From: Capsicum annuum
Lineage: Eukaryota > Streptophyta > Magnoliopsida > Solanales > Solanaceae
Direction: 5' to 3'
NCBI RefSeq assembly: GCF_002878395.1
Contig: NC_061118.1
Span: 86,272,300 to 86,336,299, forward strand
DNA length: 64,000 bases
Shown: positions 31,281-43,300 of the stretch, piece after piece
Layout of the letters: each line of letters begins with the position of its first letter
Numbering within the stretch: the first letter of the stretch is position 1
The notes under the pieces: model-generated
Told to the model about the DNA's origin: nothing
Seen by the model: the letters and a program-made list of their open reading frames with translations, nothing else
Database searches by the model: none
Translations under genes and position numbers: made by a program

Positions 31281-32243
31281 TGTTGGCGCCGGCTCTATTT
31301 TCCTACTTTGTTCATGATAGATTTTCTAGGTTTTTTGATGTATCTATAAATACCCATTGGATGTTTCATTATTAGTTTATGCATTTTATACACTTACTAC
31401 ATTGTTTTGAGTTTTGAGATACACTTTTGATCTTGGAATTCTTGTTCTTGGTTTTTAGGGTTTGATATTAATTTGAGATTTTGGTTTTCATTCTTAATTA
31501 TTTGTGAGATCATTCATATGCTTTCAATTATGAATTATATGTGTGTTCTTACGATCATGAGTAGCTAAACCACATAGTCAGGGTTGTGGGAACCCTGATG
31601 GATAAACAAAGTAGAGGAAGTGCAAAGTTATTCTTGATTGGTGTTTTTGTATGTATTGCGATTTTCTTTTCTTTGATTGCTTTCTTAACGATTGCATATG
31701 TGAGGAACCTACTTGTATTTGATACTAACTTGAGGTAGAGGTTGAGATTAGGAAAATGAGATCACAAGAGTAATTTGAAGCTACCAACCTTTATCTAATT
31801 AACTTGAGATCGAGAGAAGATAGTTAATTTGGAATCCAAACAAGGGTTAGTAATGCGGCACTCTGAGACCGAGAGGATATGACTGAAATTCACCCAAACC
31901 AAAGTCGAGAGACGGTTAGGTGATACATAAATTGTTAGATTCTGCATGCAAGACACTTAGAGAGTTTGACGAGAACGATAAGTATGTAGATTTAAGAAGT
32001 CAGGGCGAACACAATCCTAATGATCGTATCATACTGATAACAACCTCATTTTCCGGCATTGTTACTATTACTACTGATCTTACAAAAAAACCCCATTTAC
32101 TTTAGGCACTTGACAACTACATCAGCAAGTTCGTGACAGATTTACGCCCTATTTCCGTTGGGATCGACCCCAACCTTGTTGGATTATATATTTGACAAAC
32201 GACCAGGTTAGACTTTTTAGGAGGTCTAATTTGGGCTATATCA
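31281..32243 (+). mobile_element. Ty3/gypsy LTR, related to LTR F, opposite orientation
   Basis: Has GATGTATCTATAAATACCC (TATA), ATGAGTAGCTAAACCACATA then GGGTTGTGGGAACCCTGATG, and the end GGGATCGACCCCAACCTTGT, GATTATATATTTGACAAACG and AATTTGGGCTATATCA. All occur in the same order in LTR F. Edges TG at 31281 and CA at 32243 are approximate and I see no flank duplication. Confidence 0.6.
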
Positions 32244-32424
32244 TAAGGGCAATTGATGGAAAATGCATTGATCCAAAAAGCTGTAATTTTGGATAGTTTG
32301 TCGTTCTTCAGGGTGATCAAGCAAGCTTTAGCTAAAGAATTTCAAACTCTAGCATCTCAGAGTATGCAAGTATGCAATTTGGGATTTAAATAGGGTAAGC
32401 ATACTGGCTTGTGTTGAGGTGAAG

Positions 32425-33480
32425 TGTAAGACCCCTTAAAATTTTGATCATTTTTTTCTTTGCCCTCCCGCATTTGTAATGTCAATTTTTGACCTAAGTT
32501 ATGTTTAGGAATTTTTCAAAAAGGGTTCAGGGCCATTTTGGTACCCAAGGCAGTGAGGATCCGCGATAAGGCCGTGTCATGAAGGTTAACCTCTGCGATA
32601 TCGGTGTGGCATAGAGGCTAACCTCCATGATATTGGCTTGCCATACCAGTATTTTAATTTCGTTCAGTTTTTTTTTCACTTGGAGAGGGAGGCTTTTGTT
32701 CTGTTTACCTCTTGTATGACCTTTCAACATAAAATAATCTCATTTTCTTCAGTTTTCAAAGATCAAATCATCCTCTTCCTCTCTCAAACTCAAAACCCAA
32801 GAACATTCCTAAATTTTAATTTTACATTGTGGCATGAATTCAATGGATTTTCATGTGATTTAAATTGTGGGGTTTTAAAATCGGGTTGAGGTGTTTTAGT
32901 TGCTACTGATTAAATTATTTGACGCATGTTTTAAATTGATTATTCATGCTTTAAATTGATGTTCTTGGGGCTGAATTGGTGCATTGTTGAAATGATTGAA
33001 ATAGGGGACATGGGTTTCCCCAATTTGGGTAAATTTTGGCTTGGAAATAGCATTAACCTAACCCACTTTGTAAATTTAATTTTTATTATGAATAATTGCA
33101 TGGTTTAACTTATTTTTTGAACCTATTGCATTGCATTAATGGATAAATGAATATAAAAATGGATTTGGATAGCCTTAGTGTCCATGGTTTGGATTTTAAA
33201 TGGAACTTGAGAGTTAACGTGGTTATGTGGATTGATTTGACTTGTTTAATTTAACTTGCAAGTGTATTGGTATGAAAATACTAAGTGGTAAATGCCTTAA
33301 TGAATGACTCCTGGGTTAATGGACTGATTTATGTGTAAATTGTTTTAATTAGAGCTTAAAGGGGATTGTGTAGCTCACTGTGAAGGTGTAAGTCCCCGGG
33401 GAAAGAACACTAGAAATCATGTTTGCTAGCGCTGGGGGTCTATATGACCATGTACTTGATGCACACTTGATACATACATT

Positions 33481-33521
<41 letters not shown>

Positions 33522-34268
33522 TGGGATGGCTACATCCTTGGTGGCTTTAGTTTTCCCTTGATTTTTCCTCAGTTTGTGCGGCTAACACGCACTAGGGCCC
33601 TTTCAGCAGGGGGAGTTGAACCCACATAGCCCATGTGTGCCTTTAGGATGGATCAGGCTACACAGTTCAAGTTAAATCCTTAAAGTCTCATGTTCATGAT
33701 CCATTACCCTATCCCGACATCCTATATATGTATATATGAATGTGTGTATTTGGTTTTTGACTGATTTTGGACATGTCATTATTTTATCTCTTTCCCTGAG
33801 TTACATGCAAGTGCTTATCCTATTGACCGTCCTAGGACGCTACATCATTTCATGGTGTAGGATCCAAAGACTTTTCGGTTGCTCCTGTGCAACATTAGGT
33901 GGTTGAGCATGTCTGCTGAGTTGCTGTGAAGTGGTGAGCCTCCATCTTTCAGAAGCCCTTATCATTTCATTATTCTATCTTTAGTGACTTAGTACTGTTG
34001 GATTCTTTTCTTTGGTCATAGTGTGGGTCATGTCTCAACTTAGTTGCTATTACAGTGTTAAAGGCTATTATGGATAAATATGGGTTGGTTGTTTTTTTGA
34101 CTCTTAGTTTTCTTTTGAGTTATCTATTCATCTTCTTATTACTATTTGATTGGCTTCTATTTTATCTTTATGATTATTGTGCTCTTGAGGTTAGGTTAAG
34201 GGGTGGTCTTTGATCCATGGTGCGCTTGAGATTCCCGTCACGATTAGACCCTGATTTTAATTGTGACA
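32425..34268 (+). mobile_element. 5' LTR of gypsy element A (1844 bp)
   Basis: Starts TGTAAGACCCC and ends AATTGTGACA, directly followed by a primer site. Contains an (AT)n run at 33487-33513. The closest relatives in the window are the minus-strand LTRs at 30060-31194 and 50935-52692. Its own 3' partner is not in the window. Confidence 0.75.
33487..33513. repeat. (AT)n microsatellite inside LTR A
   Basis: About 13 uninterrupted AT units, flanked by TACATACATTCATACA and GTATATA. Confidence 0.95.
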
Positions 34269-34270
34269 AG

Positions 34271-34293
34271 TATGGTATCTGAGTACGATTTAG
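34271..34293 (+). other. Primer binding site of element A
   Basis: TATGGTATCTGAGTACGATTT, a diverged TGGTATCAGAGC, two bases after the LTR end. Confidence 0.72.
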
Positions 34294-34469
34294 GTTCATT
34301 GGGTGTCCATAAATCTATGTCGAGTAAAGTCCTTTTTATGGGTGTATAGCACACCACACTTATAAGAAGGAGGCTACAAAGAATTTAGGAATGTTTTCCT
34401 TTCTTGTGTTCTATTTCGAACTATAGAGTAGTGTTATGAAAATTCTCAAACTCCTGGCTTTCTCGCATT

Positions 34470-35700
34470 TCAGATCATGCCTCCCTAAAGATCAAATGTT
34501 TGTAGAAACTCTACTGTACCCTCTGTCCTACCTAAGGATAATGTGGACCTTTTTTATGGAGTGCAGACCTAGTCTAGGGTCCTTGCTCTTGACTTTGCTA
34601 CCTAGCGTGAAGTTCCACTAATCCCTACTAGTTCTTTCCAAACTTCTCGTGCTGATGACACTTATGCTCAGTCGCCTTATGGACGTATCTCTAATGCAGT
34701 ATTCTGCCAGTATATTCATATGCTTATTCAGTTGGTGGCATCGCAATCTTGTCATCCTGATTGTGTTAGTTCTTTTGCTCATTCATCTGATATCACTCGA
34801 GTTATCCAGTTCATGAGGTTGAATCCCCTAACCTTTATAGGTTTTAAGGTTGAGGAGGAGCCGCAGGGGTTCATTGATGAGATGGAGAAGATCTTTAGGG
34901 TGATCCATGATACTAATATAGAAGGTGTAGAGTTTGCTTCTTATCAGTTGAAAGATGTAGCTTATCAGTGGTGCGAGGAGTAAGATGCTATGATGGGTGC
35001 TGATGCAGAGCAGGTGGTATGGGATGAGTTTTTGGGTTCCTTTTATGATCACTTTTTTCCACATAATTTGAGGAAAGTAAAGGATGAAGAGTTTGTGAAC
35101 TTGAAGCAAGGAAAGATGAGTGTGAATGAGTATGCTCTGAAATTTCAGCAGTTGTCCCATTATGCTCCAGAGTTAGTGGCTAACGCGAGATCCAAAATAA
35201 GAAAGTTTGCTTCTAGTTTGTCTTGTGACTTGGTACTAGAGTGTACGACTGTAATGTCGAACAATGATATGGACATCTCCAGGTTGGTGATTTATATGCA
35301 GAAGGTAGAGGATGAAAAGAAGAAACAAACAGAGATGGGAGAGAGGCAGAATAGAAAGTTTAGGTATTCAAAGTAGGGTGGAGGTCTGCAGAATAGTGGG
35401 AAAGAAGGTAGAAAACAGACCAAGAAGAAGAACTGGGGAAATTCTTATTCATCTGTTGGTGCTCTCTATCTTAACCTTCAGGTGATCATCGTTTTTAGGA
35501 TAATAGTGGTTCTAAGGCACAGGGTGCCCAGTCTCAGGCTAGTGGAGCTTAGTCAGACCCACCTTATCCTCCTTGTTGTTTTTGTGGGCAGCTTCACCAT
35601 AGGTATTGTGAGGAGAGGAGAAATCGGTGCTATAACTATGATCAGCTTAGTCATAGCAACGAGATTATCCTTCAGCTAGGGTTTCCACTGGGGCTAATAA
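34470..35700 (+). pseudogene. Element A gag with CCHC-like knuckle, several stops
   Basis: The N-terminus is frame-broken. 34720-34983 reads MRLNPLTFIGFKVEEEPQGF then DEMEKIFRVIHDTNIEGVEF and YQLKDVAYQWCEE; a single TAA separates it from 34990-35376 (WDEFLGSFYDHFFPHNLRKV, EFVNLKQGKMSVNEYALKFQ). This is the gag core of plant Del/Tekay-type gypsy. Near 35570-35640 CCFCGQLHHRYCEERRNRCY is the decayed zinc-knuckle area. Confidence 0.88.
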
Positions 35701-35799
35701 AGTTCTGGTCGCCACATCTTTAGCTCTTACGCCAAAGGGCGCTACTTCTGGTACCGACACTGGCCAAAATTGTCTCTATGCACTTGCTACTCATCAGAG

Positions 35800-36310
35800 T
35801 CTGAGGCATTTGCAATGTTATTACTGGTATGTTACATCTCTTTTCCTGTGATGTTTATTGTTTGCTTGATCCCAGTTCCACCCTATCTTATGTGGCCCCT
35901 TATATGGTTGTGCATTTTGTTTTTTGTCCTGAAAATATTTTTGACCTCTTTTCTATGTCTACTCCGATGGGTGATTCTATGGTTGCTAGAAAAATTTATA
36001 GGGGTTATGTGATGTCCATCTTTTATCAGGAGACATAAGTGGATTTGATAAAGTTAGATATGATGGATTTTGATGTTATCTTGGGGATGGTTTGGCTTCA
36101 TTTGTGCTGTGCTTCTCTGGATTGTAGGTCCCAAAAGGTAAGTTTTCATTTCCCTAATAGACTGGTATTGGAATGGGAGGGGAGTTCCTTAGTACCCAAA
36201 GGGAGGTTTATTTCCTATCTTAAAGCTCAGAAATTTAGTTCAAAGGGGTATTTATATCATCTAGTTTGGGTTAAGGATTCCGACTCTGAAAGTTCTTCTT
36301 TATAATCTGT
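35800..36310 (+). pseudogene. Element A protease
   Basis: Reads LLDPSSTLSYVAPYMVVHFV (active site DTGA-type changed to DPSS), STPMGDSMVARKIYRGYVMS and, after a stop at 36038, DLIKLDMMDFDVILGMVWLH with CCASLDCRSQKVSFHFPN. Standard order for gypsy proteases. The altered active site and stop imply loss of function. Confidence 0.83.
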
Positions 36311-36379
36311 CCTTGTGGTTAATGAATTTCTTAAAGGGTTTCCTAATGATCTTCCTGGAATTCCTCCGATAGGGAAATT

Positions 36380-37240
36380 GACTTTGGGATTGATCTTCTG
36401 CTGAATACTCGTCCGATTTCCATTTCTCCTTATAGAATGGCTCTGACTAAATTAAAAGAGCTAAAGGAGAAATTAAAAGATCTTCTTGATAAAGGGTTCA
36501 TTCATCCTAGTGTCTCTCCGTAGGGTGCTCCTGTGCTTTTTATGCGAAAGAAAGGTATGTGTATGGATTATCATCAGTTGAATAAGGTGACAGTGAAATA
36601 TAAGTACCCTCTTCCTAAGATTGATGACCTTCTTGATCATCTTCAGGGTTCTAGATATTTTTCTAAGATTGATCTTTGTTTGGGTTATCATCAGTTGAAA
36701 ATTATAGAGGTTGATATTCCTAAGACTACTTTTTGAACCTGGTATGGTCACTATGAGTTTTTGGTTATGTCATTTGGGTTGACTAATGCTTCGGCTGGAT
36801 TCATGAATCTTATGAATTGGACTTTTTGTTAGTTTTTGGATTTATTTGTTATAGCCTTCATTGATGACTTCTTGGTGTACTCTAAAAGTGAGAAGGATCA
36901 TGTCAATCACCTCTGAATTGTGTTGTAGACTATTAAGGACAAGAAATTGTAAGAAAAATTTTCAAAGTATGAATTTTGGTTAAGTGTTGTGACCTTTCTT
37001 GGGTATGTTGTTTCTGGTGAAGGGATCAAGGTTGATCCACAAAAAGTTTAGTCAGTTAAGAAATGGCCTAGACCCACAATTCCAACTGACATTAGGAGCT
37101 TCTTGGCCTTGGCTGGGTATTATAGGAGATTTGTGGAGAGTTTCTCATCTATTGTTGCTATATTGACGAGGTTGACTAGGGAAAAAGTTAAGTTCTTGTA
37201 GTTTGATGCTTGTGAGGGTAGCTTTGAGAAGTTGAAGATA
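36380..37240 (+). pseudogene. Element A reverse transcriptase
   Basis: Motifs in order: [33 protein letters not shown] (stop) [68 protein letters not shown] and the catalytic FIDDFLVYSKSEKDH. Then [18 protein letters not shown] and FLALAGYYRRFVESF. At least six in-frame stops. Confidence 0.93.
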
Positions 37241-37660
37241 AGTTGACTTCTGCACCAGTTTTGACCCTGCCCGAGAGTACTGACGATTTTGTTGTGTTTT
37301 GTGATGCGTCCTATGTGGGATTTGGTTGTGTTTTTATGCAGTATGGTAAGGTTGTGGCCTATGATTCTAGGCAGCTTAAGGTTCATAAGAGGAACTATCC
37401 GACCCACGATCTAGATTTGGTGGCTGTGGTGTTTTCTTTGAAGATTTGGCGCCATTATCTGTATGGATTGCATGTAGACATCTATTCAGGTCATAAGAGC
37501 TTGCACTATGTGTTTATGTAGAAGGAATTGAATCTGGCAGAGGCGATGGATTGAGCTACTTAAGGATTATGATATGAGCCTGCACTGCCATTCAGGTAAA
37601 GCTAATGTTGTTGCTGATGCTCTTAGTAGGTTGTCTATGAGGACCTTATCTCATATTGAT
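37241..37660 (+). pseudogene. Element A RNase H
   Basis: 37243-37521 reads [20 protein letters not shown] (first catalytic Asp in CDAS), [40 protein letters not shown] and HKSLHYVF. After a stop the domain ends DMSLHCHSGKANVVADALSR. Confidence 0.92.
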
Positions 37661-38965
37661 GAAGAGAAAAGAGGATTGGTGAAGGACATTCACAGGTTGG
37701 CTAACTTGGGATTTCGTCTTTTGGACTTTGAGGATAGGGAAATGATTGTTCAAGAAGCGGTTGAATCATCTCTTGATGCTAAGGTGAAGAAGAAACATGC
37801 CTTGGATCCGATACTTATGCTGATTAAGGATGATGCGGGTTAGCAAAAGGTTATGGCTTTTGAGATTAGAGATATGGCATCTTGAGGTATCAAGGTAGGT
37901 TGTGTGTTCCTAATGTTGATGGGATATGGGAAAGGATTTTGACTGAGTCTCACGAGTCCAAATATACAGTTCATCCAGGTTCAACTAAGATGTACCATGA
38001 CTTGAAAGAGCTCTATTGTTGGAACAATATGAAGAGGGATGTGAAATTTTTTTGGCTAAGTGAATGGTTTGTCAGCAAGTTAAGGTTGAGCATATGAGTC
38101 CTGGTGGCATGTCTCAAGAGATAGAGTTGCCTATGTGGAAGTGGGAGATGATTAATATGGATTTCATTATTGGTCTTTCACAGTCTCATATCAGTATAAT
38201 TATATTTGGGTCATTATGGATAAAATGACTAAGACTGCTCACTTCTTGCCTGTGAGGACTAACTATTCAGGAGAGGATTCTGCTAAGTTGTTCATTCAGA
38301 AGATTGTAAAGTTGCATGGTGTGCCAGTGTCCATCATTTAAAATCGAGGTATGCTGTTTTCATCTCACTTCGTGCGTTCATTTTAAAAAGGTTTAGGTAC
38401 ACAGGTGAACTTTAACACCGATTTCCAACCTCAAATAGATAGGCAAGCGAAGCGTACTATTCAGACTTTGGAGGATATGCTAAGGGCCCGTGTGATTGAT
38501 TTTAAGGAAAGTTCGGTGAATTATTTTCCTCTTATTAAATTTGAGTACAATAATAGTTATCATTCGAGCATCCAAATGGCTCATTTTGAGGATCTTTATG
38601 ATATGAGATGTTCCTATTGGATAGTTTGAGGTTGGTGAGACTAGGTTGTTTGGTCCTGACTTGGTTCACCAAGCCATGGAGAAGGTGAAGGTAATTAGAG
38701 AAAGACTTAAGAATGCTCAAAGTCGCCAAAAGTCTTATGCGAATGTGAGGTGAAGAGATTTGGAGTTTGAAGTAAGTGATTGGGTATTCTTGAAGGTGTC
38801 TCCTATGAAAGGAGTCATGGGGTTTGGGAAGAAGGGGAAGCTCTGTCCTCGTTACATTGGTCCATATCAGATCTTGAGGAGGAATGGGAATGTCACGTAT
38901 TATTTAGATTTGCATGCAAGTTTAGCTTTGATTCATCCTGTGTTTCATGTGCCCATACAGAGAAG
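37661..38965 (+). pseudogene. Element A integrase
   Basis: Zinc finger region at 37882-38060 ([36 protein letters not shown]), core at 38215-38600 ([67 protein letters not shown]) and C-terminal region 38760-38965 (FEVSDWVFLKVSPMKGVMGF, LCPRYIGPYQILRRNG, LALIHPVFHVPI). Several stops. It ends abruptly where the zinc finger of element B begins. Confidence 0.9.
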
Positions 38966-40280
38966 GTTATGTGTTTCTTAGGTAGATGATTTGATTCATG
39001 ATGTTCTTTTGGAAACCCACAGTTTGTGTTATTCTATTTATCCGGGTACGACCAAGATGTACAATGACTTGAGGCAGCTTTATTGATGGCTCAGGATGAA
39101 GAGAACATAGTGGATTATGTGTCCAAGTGTCACAATTGTCAATAGGTGAAATATGAACAACAAATCTGCAAAATTACTTCAAAAGATGTCTATAACTATA
39201 TGGAAAACATATTGCTATGGATTTCATGCTTGGTCTTTCTAAGACCTTGCGGAAATATGAATCCATTTGGGTGATAGTGGATCGATTAACAAAATTATCT
39301 CACTTTTTGTCAGTTCGGTAGACTATAACTCTTAATAGTTAGCAATGATTTATGTCAAGGATATTGTGAGACTTCACAGGGTTCCCCTTACCATCATTTT
39401 AGATAGAGAAGTGAAGTATACTTCTAAATTTTAGAACTAGTTACATGTGGAGTTTGGTACCAAGCTCACATTTAGCACAACTTTTCATCTTCAAATTGAT
39501 GGGCAGTCGCAAAGGACGATTTAGGTGCTAGAGGAAATATTGAGAGCCCATGTTATTGATTTTGGGGGTCATTGGGACCAATTACGTCTTGTTTGAGTTT
39601 TCATACAATAACATCTATTATTATAATATCGATATGGCACCATTTGAGGCATTCTATGAAAGAAATTGTAGGTCACCTATTGTGTGGTTTGAGATTGGCG
39701 ATGTTAAGCCTTTGGGAACTAACTTGGTATGGGAGGCTAAAAAAAATAAGGTAAATTTAAACCAAGTGGTTGGCTGCTCAAAGTAGTTAGAAGGAGTATA
39801 CAAACTATAAAGTAAGGGACATGGACATCAAGGTTTGTGAACAAGTGTTGATTAAGGTATTTCCCTTGAAGGGAGTCATGAGGTGTGGTAAGAGGGGCAA
39901 ACTTAGCCTTCGGTATATTGTCCCTTTGAGATTCTTGAGGATATAGGTCTAGTTGAATGTAGGCTAGCATTACTGCTGGGGTTGTCGGGAGTTCATCTGA
40001 TGTTCCATGCTTCTATGCTCAAAAGGTATCATGGAGATGGAGATTATATCATTAAATGGGACTTGGTTCTATTAGATAAATATTTGTCTTATGAATAAGA
40101 ACCCTTGGAGATTCTAGATCGGGATGTCTGAAAGTTGAGGATGAAGGAAATTCATTCGGTTAAGGTGCAACAGAAGCACCGTCTGGTTAACTAGGCCATT
40201 TGGGAAATCAAAAAGGATATGCAGGACAAGTACTCTCACTTGTTTAAGGATGTAGGTACTTTCTCTTCTCTCCAAGTTTT
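38966..40280 (+). pseudogene. Element B integrase (second, different copy)
   Basis: Right after HPVFHVPIQR the sequence switches to RLCVS (stop) VDDLIHDVLL and YSIYPGTTKMYNDLRQLY, a second integrase zinc finger. The core follows: AMIYVKDIVRLHRVPLTIIL, DGQSQRTI, DFGGHWDQ, MAPFEAFYERNCRSPIVWFE. The C-terminal end is near 40130-40260 with QKGYAGQVLSLV-type remains of KDMQDKYSHLF. Heavily decayed. Everything before the integrase is missing. Confidence 0.87.
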
Positions 40281-40339
40281 GGCTTATTTTCTCGATTGAT
40301 CATTTGGGGATGAATGATGGATAAATTAGTACATTGTTA

Positions 40340-43300
40340 TGTATAATCCTTTCATTTAAAATTTCATGCGAAACTTCTTCTCGGATTCGAAGTTATAAAT
40401 TTCAGGCTAGGCTAGTTTCAGATGAAATTAGAGCGAGGTACGGTATAGGGTAATTTGGATAAGTTTGGTAGTGTTTGATTTAACCCCTAGTTATCTAATG
40501 CTACAGGTAGCCCGTAGGATTTTACAAAATCGAATTTGGGTAAGTAAAACTCCTAAAATTCATCTTAGCGTAAAGGGTACCCTTTGGAAAGTCTTGGATT
40601 TAAGGTGTGTTGTGAAAAAAGGGATTATTGAAAGAAACTGGACATTCTGTCCCACCGACATTGCTATCGACACATACTGAAAAGCAGGGAAATTCCTGCT
40701 ATGGCGACCATCAATGCGGTTAAAGGGCCGCTATAGCGACATACGTCGTTATAGCGACATAAATTGCTGATATATTTCAATAAACCCCAAAATGGTTTAT
40801 TTTTCCAAGAAAAGTTTAGGGCTTTAAAAATGGCGATTTGGGACGAAATCCACTAGTATTTCATTATATTTCTTCATTAAGATAAGGAATTCACCCCCGT
40901 CAACTAGTAAATCAATAATCTAGCCTTATAACTACTAGTTGGCATAGTTTAACGATGGTTAAGGGATGCGTTTCCTTGGTTTTCAAGTGCAAGAGGGTAA
41001 ATTGAGTATAAAATCAATAAATTTTTCTTAATTATTGCTATTTTATGCTTTCATGTCATTAATTCACTAAATCAAGCATGAAATTTGTAGTTTTAGGTGA
41101 ATCAAGGTAGAAAAGCCCTAGAGCGGTTAGGAAATAATCAAGAAATTGGCCTTAAGGGTTGAGTGTGAGTTATAGTTCTCAACATGGTAGGTCATTTTGT
41201 TAATTACATGCTTCTATGCTTTTTTTAGATCGAGATCAAGCGAGAATTGCACGAAAGGGAAAGGCTCCGTCTTAGTTGAGTTGTGCTAGCTTGATATGAG
41301 GTAGGTGATTGTATTGTAGTTTAATCAAATCTGTACTATATGTGCATATTAACTACTTCTTAGCATGACTTGTTAGTTCATGTTTTTTGGTGTCGTCAAT
41401 GTAGTGATTTTGTTCCTATTATATGGTTTTAACCAACCTTATGGTTGAATACGGAATGTTATGGTATTTTGAACATTCTCTCCATATTGGTGGAATAAGG
41501 TTGACAAACACTTGTGTCTGTGTTTTTAGTACATGGACGAAATTTATTCCCCGCAAGTCATGGATAGTGGGTGGTTATGATACCCATAGATTGGATGTAC
41601 GTGGTTCAAGTGAGTTTGATGGTTCCATGAGTAATTTGGGGAAATACATTTATATATTTAATTATTACTTAACTTATCATAACTATTTTGATTTGGCTTA
41701 ACTTATTTGACTTGGTGGTAAATGATTTGGCTTCTTGTTTGTAATCCTAAACTGTTAATAGATACTTGTCATGATAGAGTAGGTTAGAATAAACATGGAT
41801 TAACTTGTTATACTATGTTTTGGTTATATGCTCATATTCTCATCTTGAGTTGACTAAATGACCCTATTAGTGCACTATTATTTTCTTGTGTGTGGATACA
41901 TACCTGCTCTTACTTTGTTAAGTGCAACGTATATTCCAGCACCTCCTACGAGACCTCATTTATGATTTCAAATTTCAGGGTGTCACGACCCAATTTCTGA
42001 GTCATGATGGCACCTACCTTATCCCACAAGCAGGTAAGTCAAACCGTAGCCCAGAGCTACAAGCAATGATCTAATTTGGTGTAAATGACATAAATGCTAG
42101 AAGTTATGTAAACAAATATTACAACAATAAATCACAAAAAAATAATAATACCAAAGATAAATTAGATAATAATACCATCCCACAACCTAGTAGTATCGAT
42201 GCAAAAGCCACTAAACCAAAAGAATATGAGTACTATAATAATTAAATTTACATCAGTCTCGAAATGGAAAGACTAAGAAAAAGCATAAGAATAAGAAAAG
42301 GTCAACTCTGGATCCGTGAGCTCACCGTGTCTCTGACACTAGTCAGCACGATTACAACATTAGCAACTATAACTAGTACCCGGGTCTACAACAAAAAGGT
42401 ACATAAGTGTTGTATGAGTACCAAAGTCATGAGTACTTTGTAGGCATCATCGACCGACTGAGCTAAATCATAATATCAATATAATTAAAATGCGAGATAA
42501 ATAAGTTAAGTCAAGGTGAAAGGGAGAACCTGGAATGATGCTCAAATTGCTATAAATGAATAAATAAATAATCTGAAATAATAACGTAAAGAACACATAA
42601 CTATCACTAAAAAATCGACCCCCATAAGCTAGTAAATACAGAAAAGTGAATAACCCAATGTAGGTCCTTATAAGCCCGAAGGGTGCAACCGAGGGAATAA
42701 GTAATCAAAATTATACTAATTAATCGTGTCTCAACATTATAAACGAGAACTCTTCCATGCAATAAAAATCTAACTCAAACCGGTTTGATAACCGTCATAA
42801 ATAACCTATCATTGCCAGACTCAAATCGAAACTCATGTAATCAATTATCAGACTTGAACTAGATCTCATATCCATTTGTCGGACTTGAATCGAAACTCAT
42901 AATTTTTTGCCAGACGTGAACTGGAACTAGCATCAACTCCCAAGTACCCATCTAGCATAAACATCATGTATGCAACCTCTTCAAGCTCTAAAATGTACAT
43001 TTAAAAGATATAACTCACCTATAAAGTCTACAAGGAGCCAATGTTAGTCTCAGCCTAAGGTGGGCTAGAGGGCCCCACTTTTAGTCTCCGAAAATTTATT
43101 CTAAGAAAAATTCTGCCGAACTAGGCTAAGGTATATAATTCATTACTAGATATTAAACAAGCTACATTTAGTCCTAAGATAACAATTCTACTAAAGCATG
43201 AGTAACTAAGTCAATTATGCCAAATCAACAGATCCTTAAAAGGCTAAATAATCCAAATTGTACTAATTATGCCTCCAAGATGTAATTTTCAACCCATATC

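Noticed and set aside
31281..31300. TTGGCGCCGG as an Athila/Tat primer binding site
   Set aside because: It sits at the start, not the end, of the LTR-like block 31281-32243, and the match stops after eight bases.
33487..33513. (AT)n run as a possible origin or regulatory site
   Set aside because: A plain microsatellite inside an LTR.
41423..41701. A 92-codon open frame in LTR B
   Set aside because: Lies inside an LTR, AT-rich, no homology seen.
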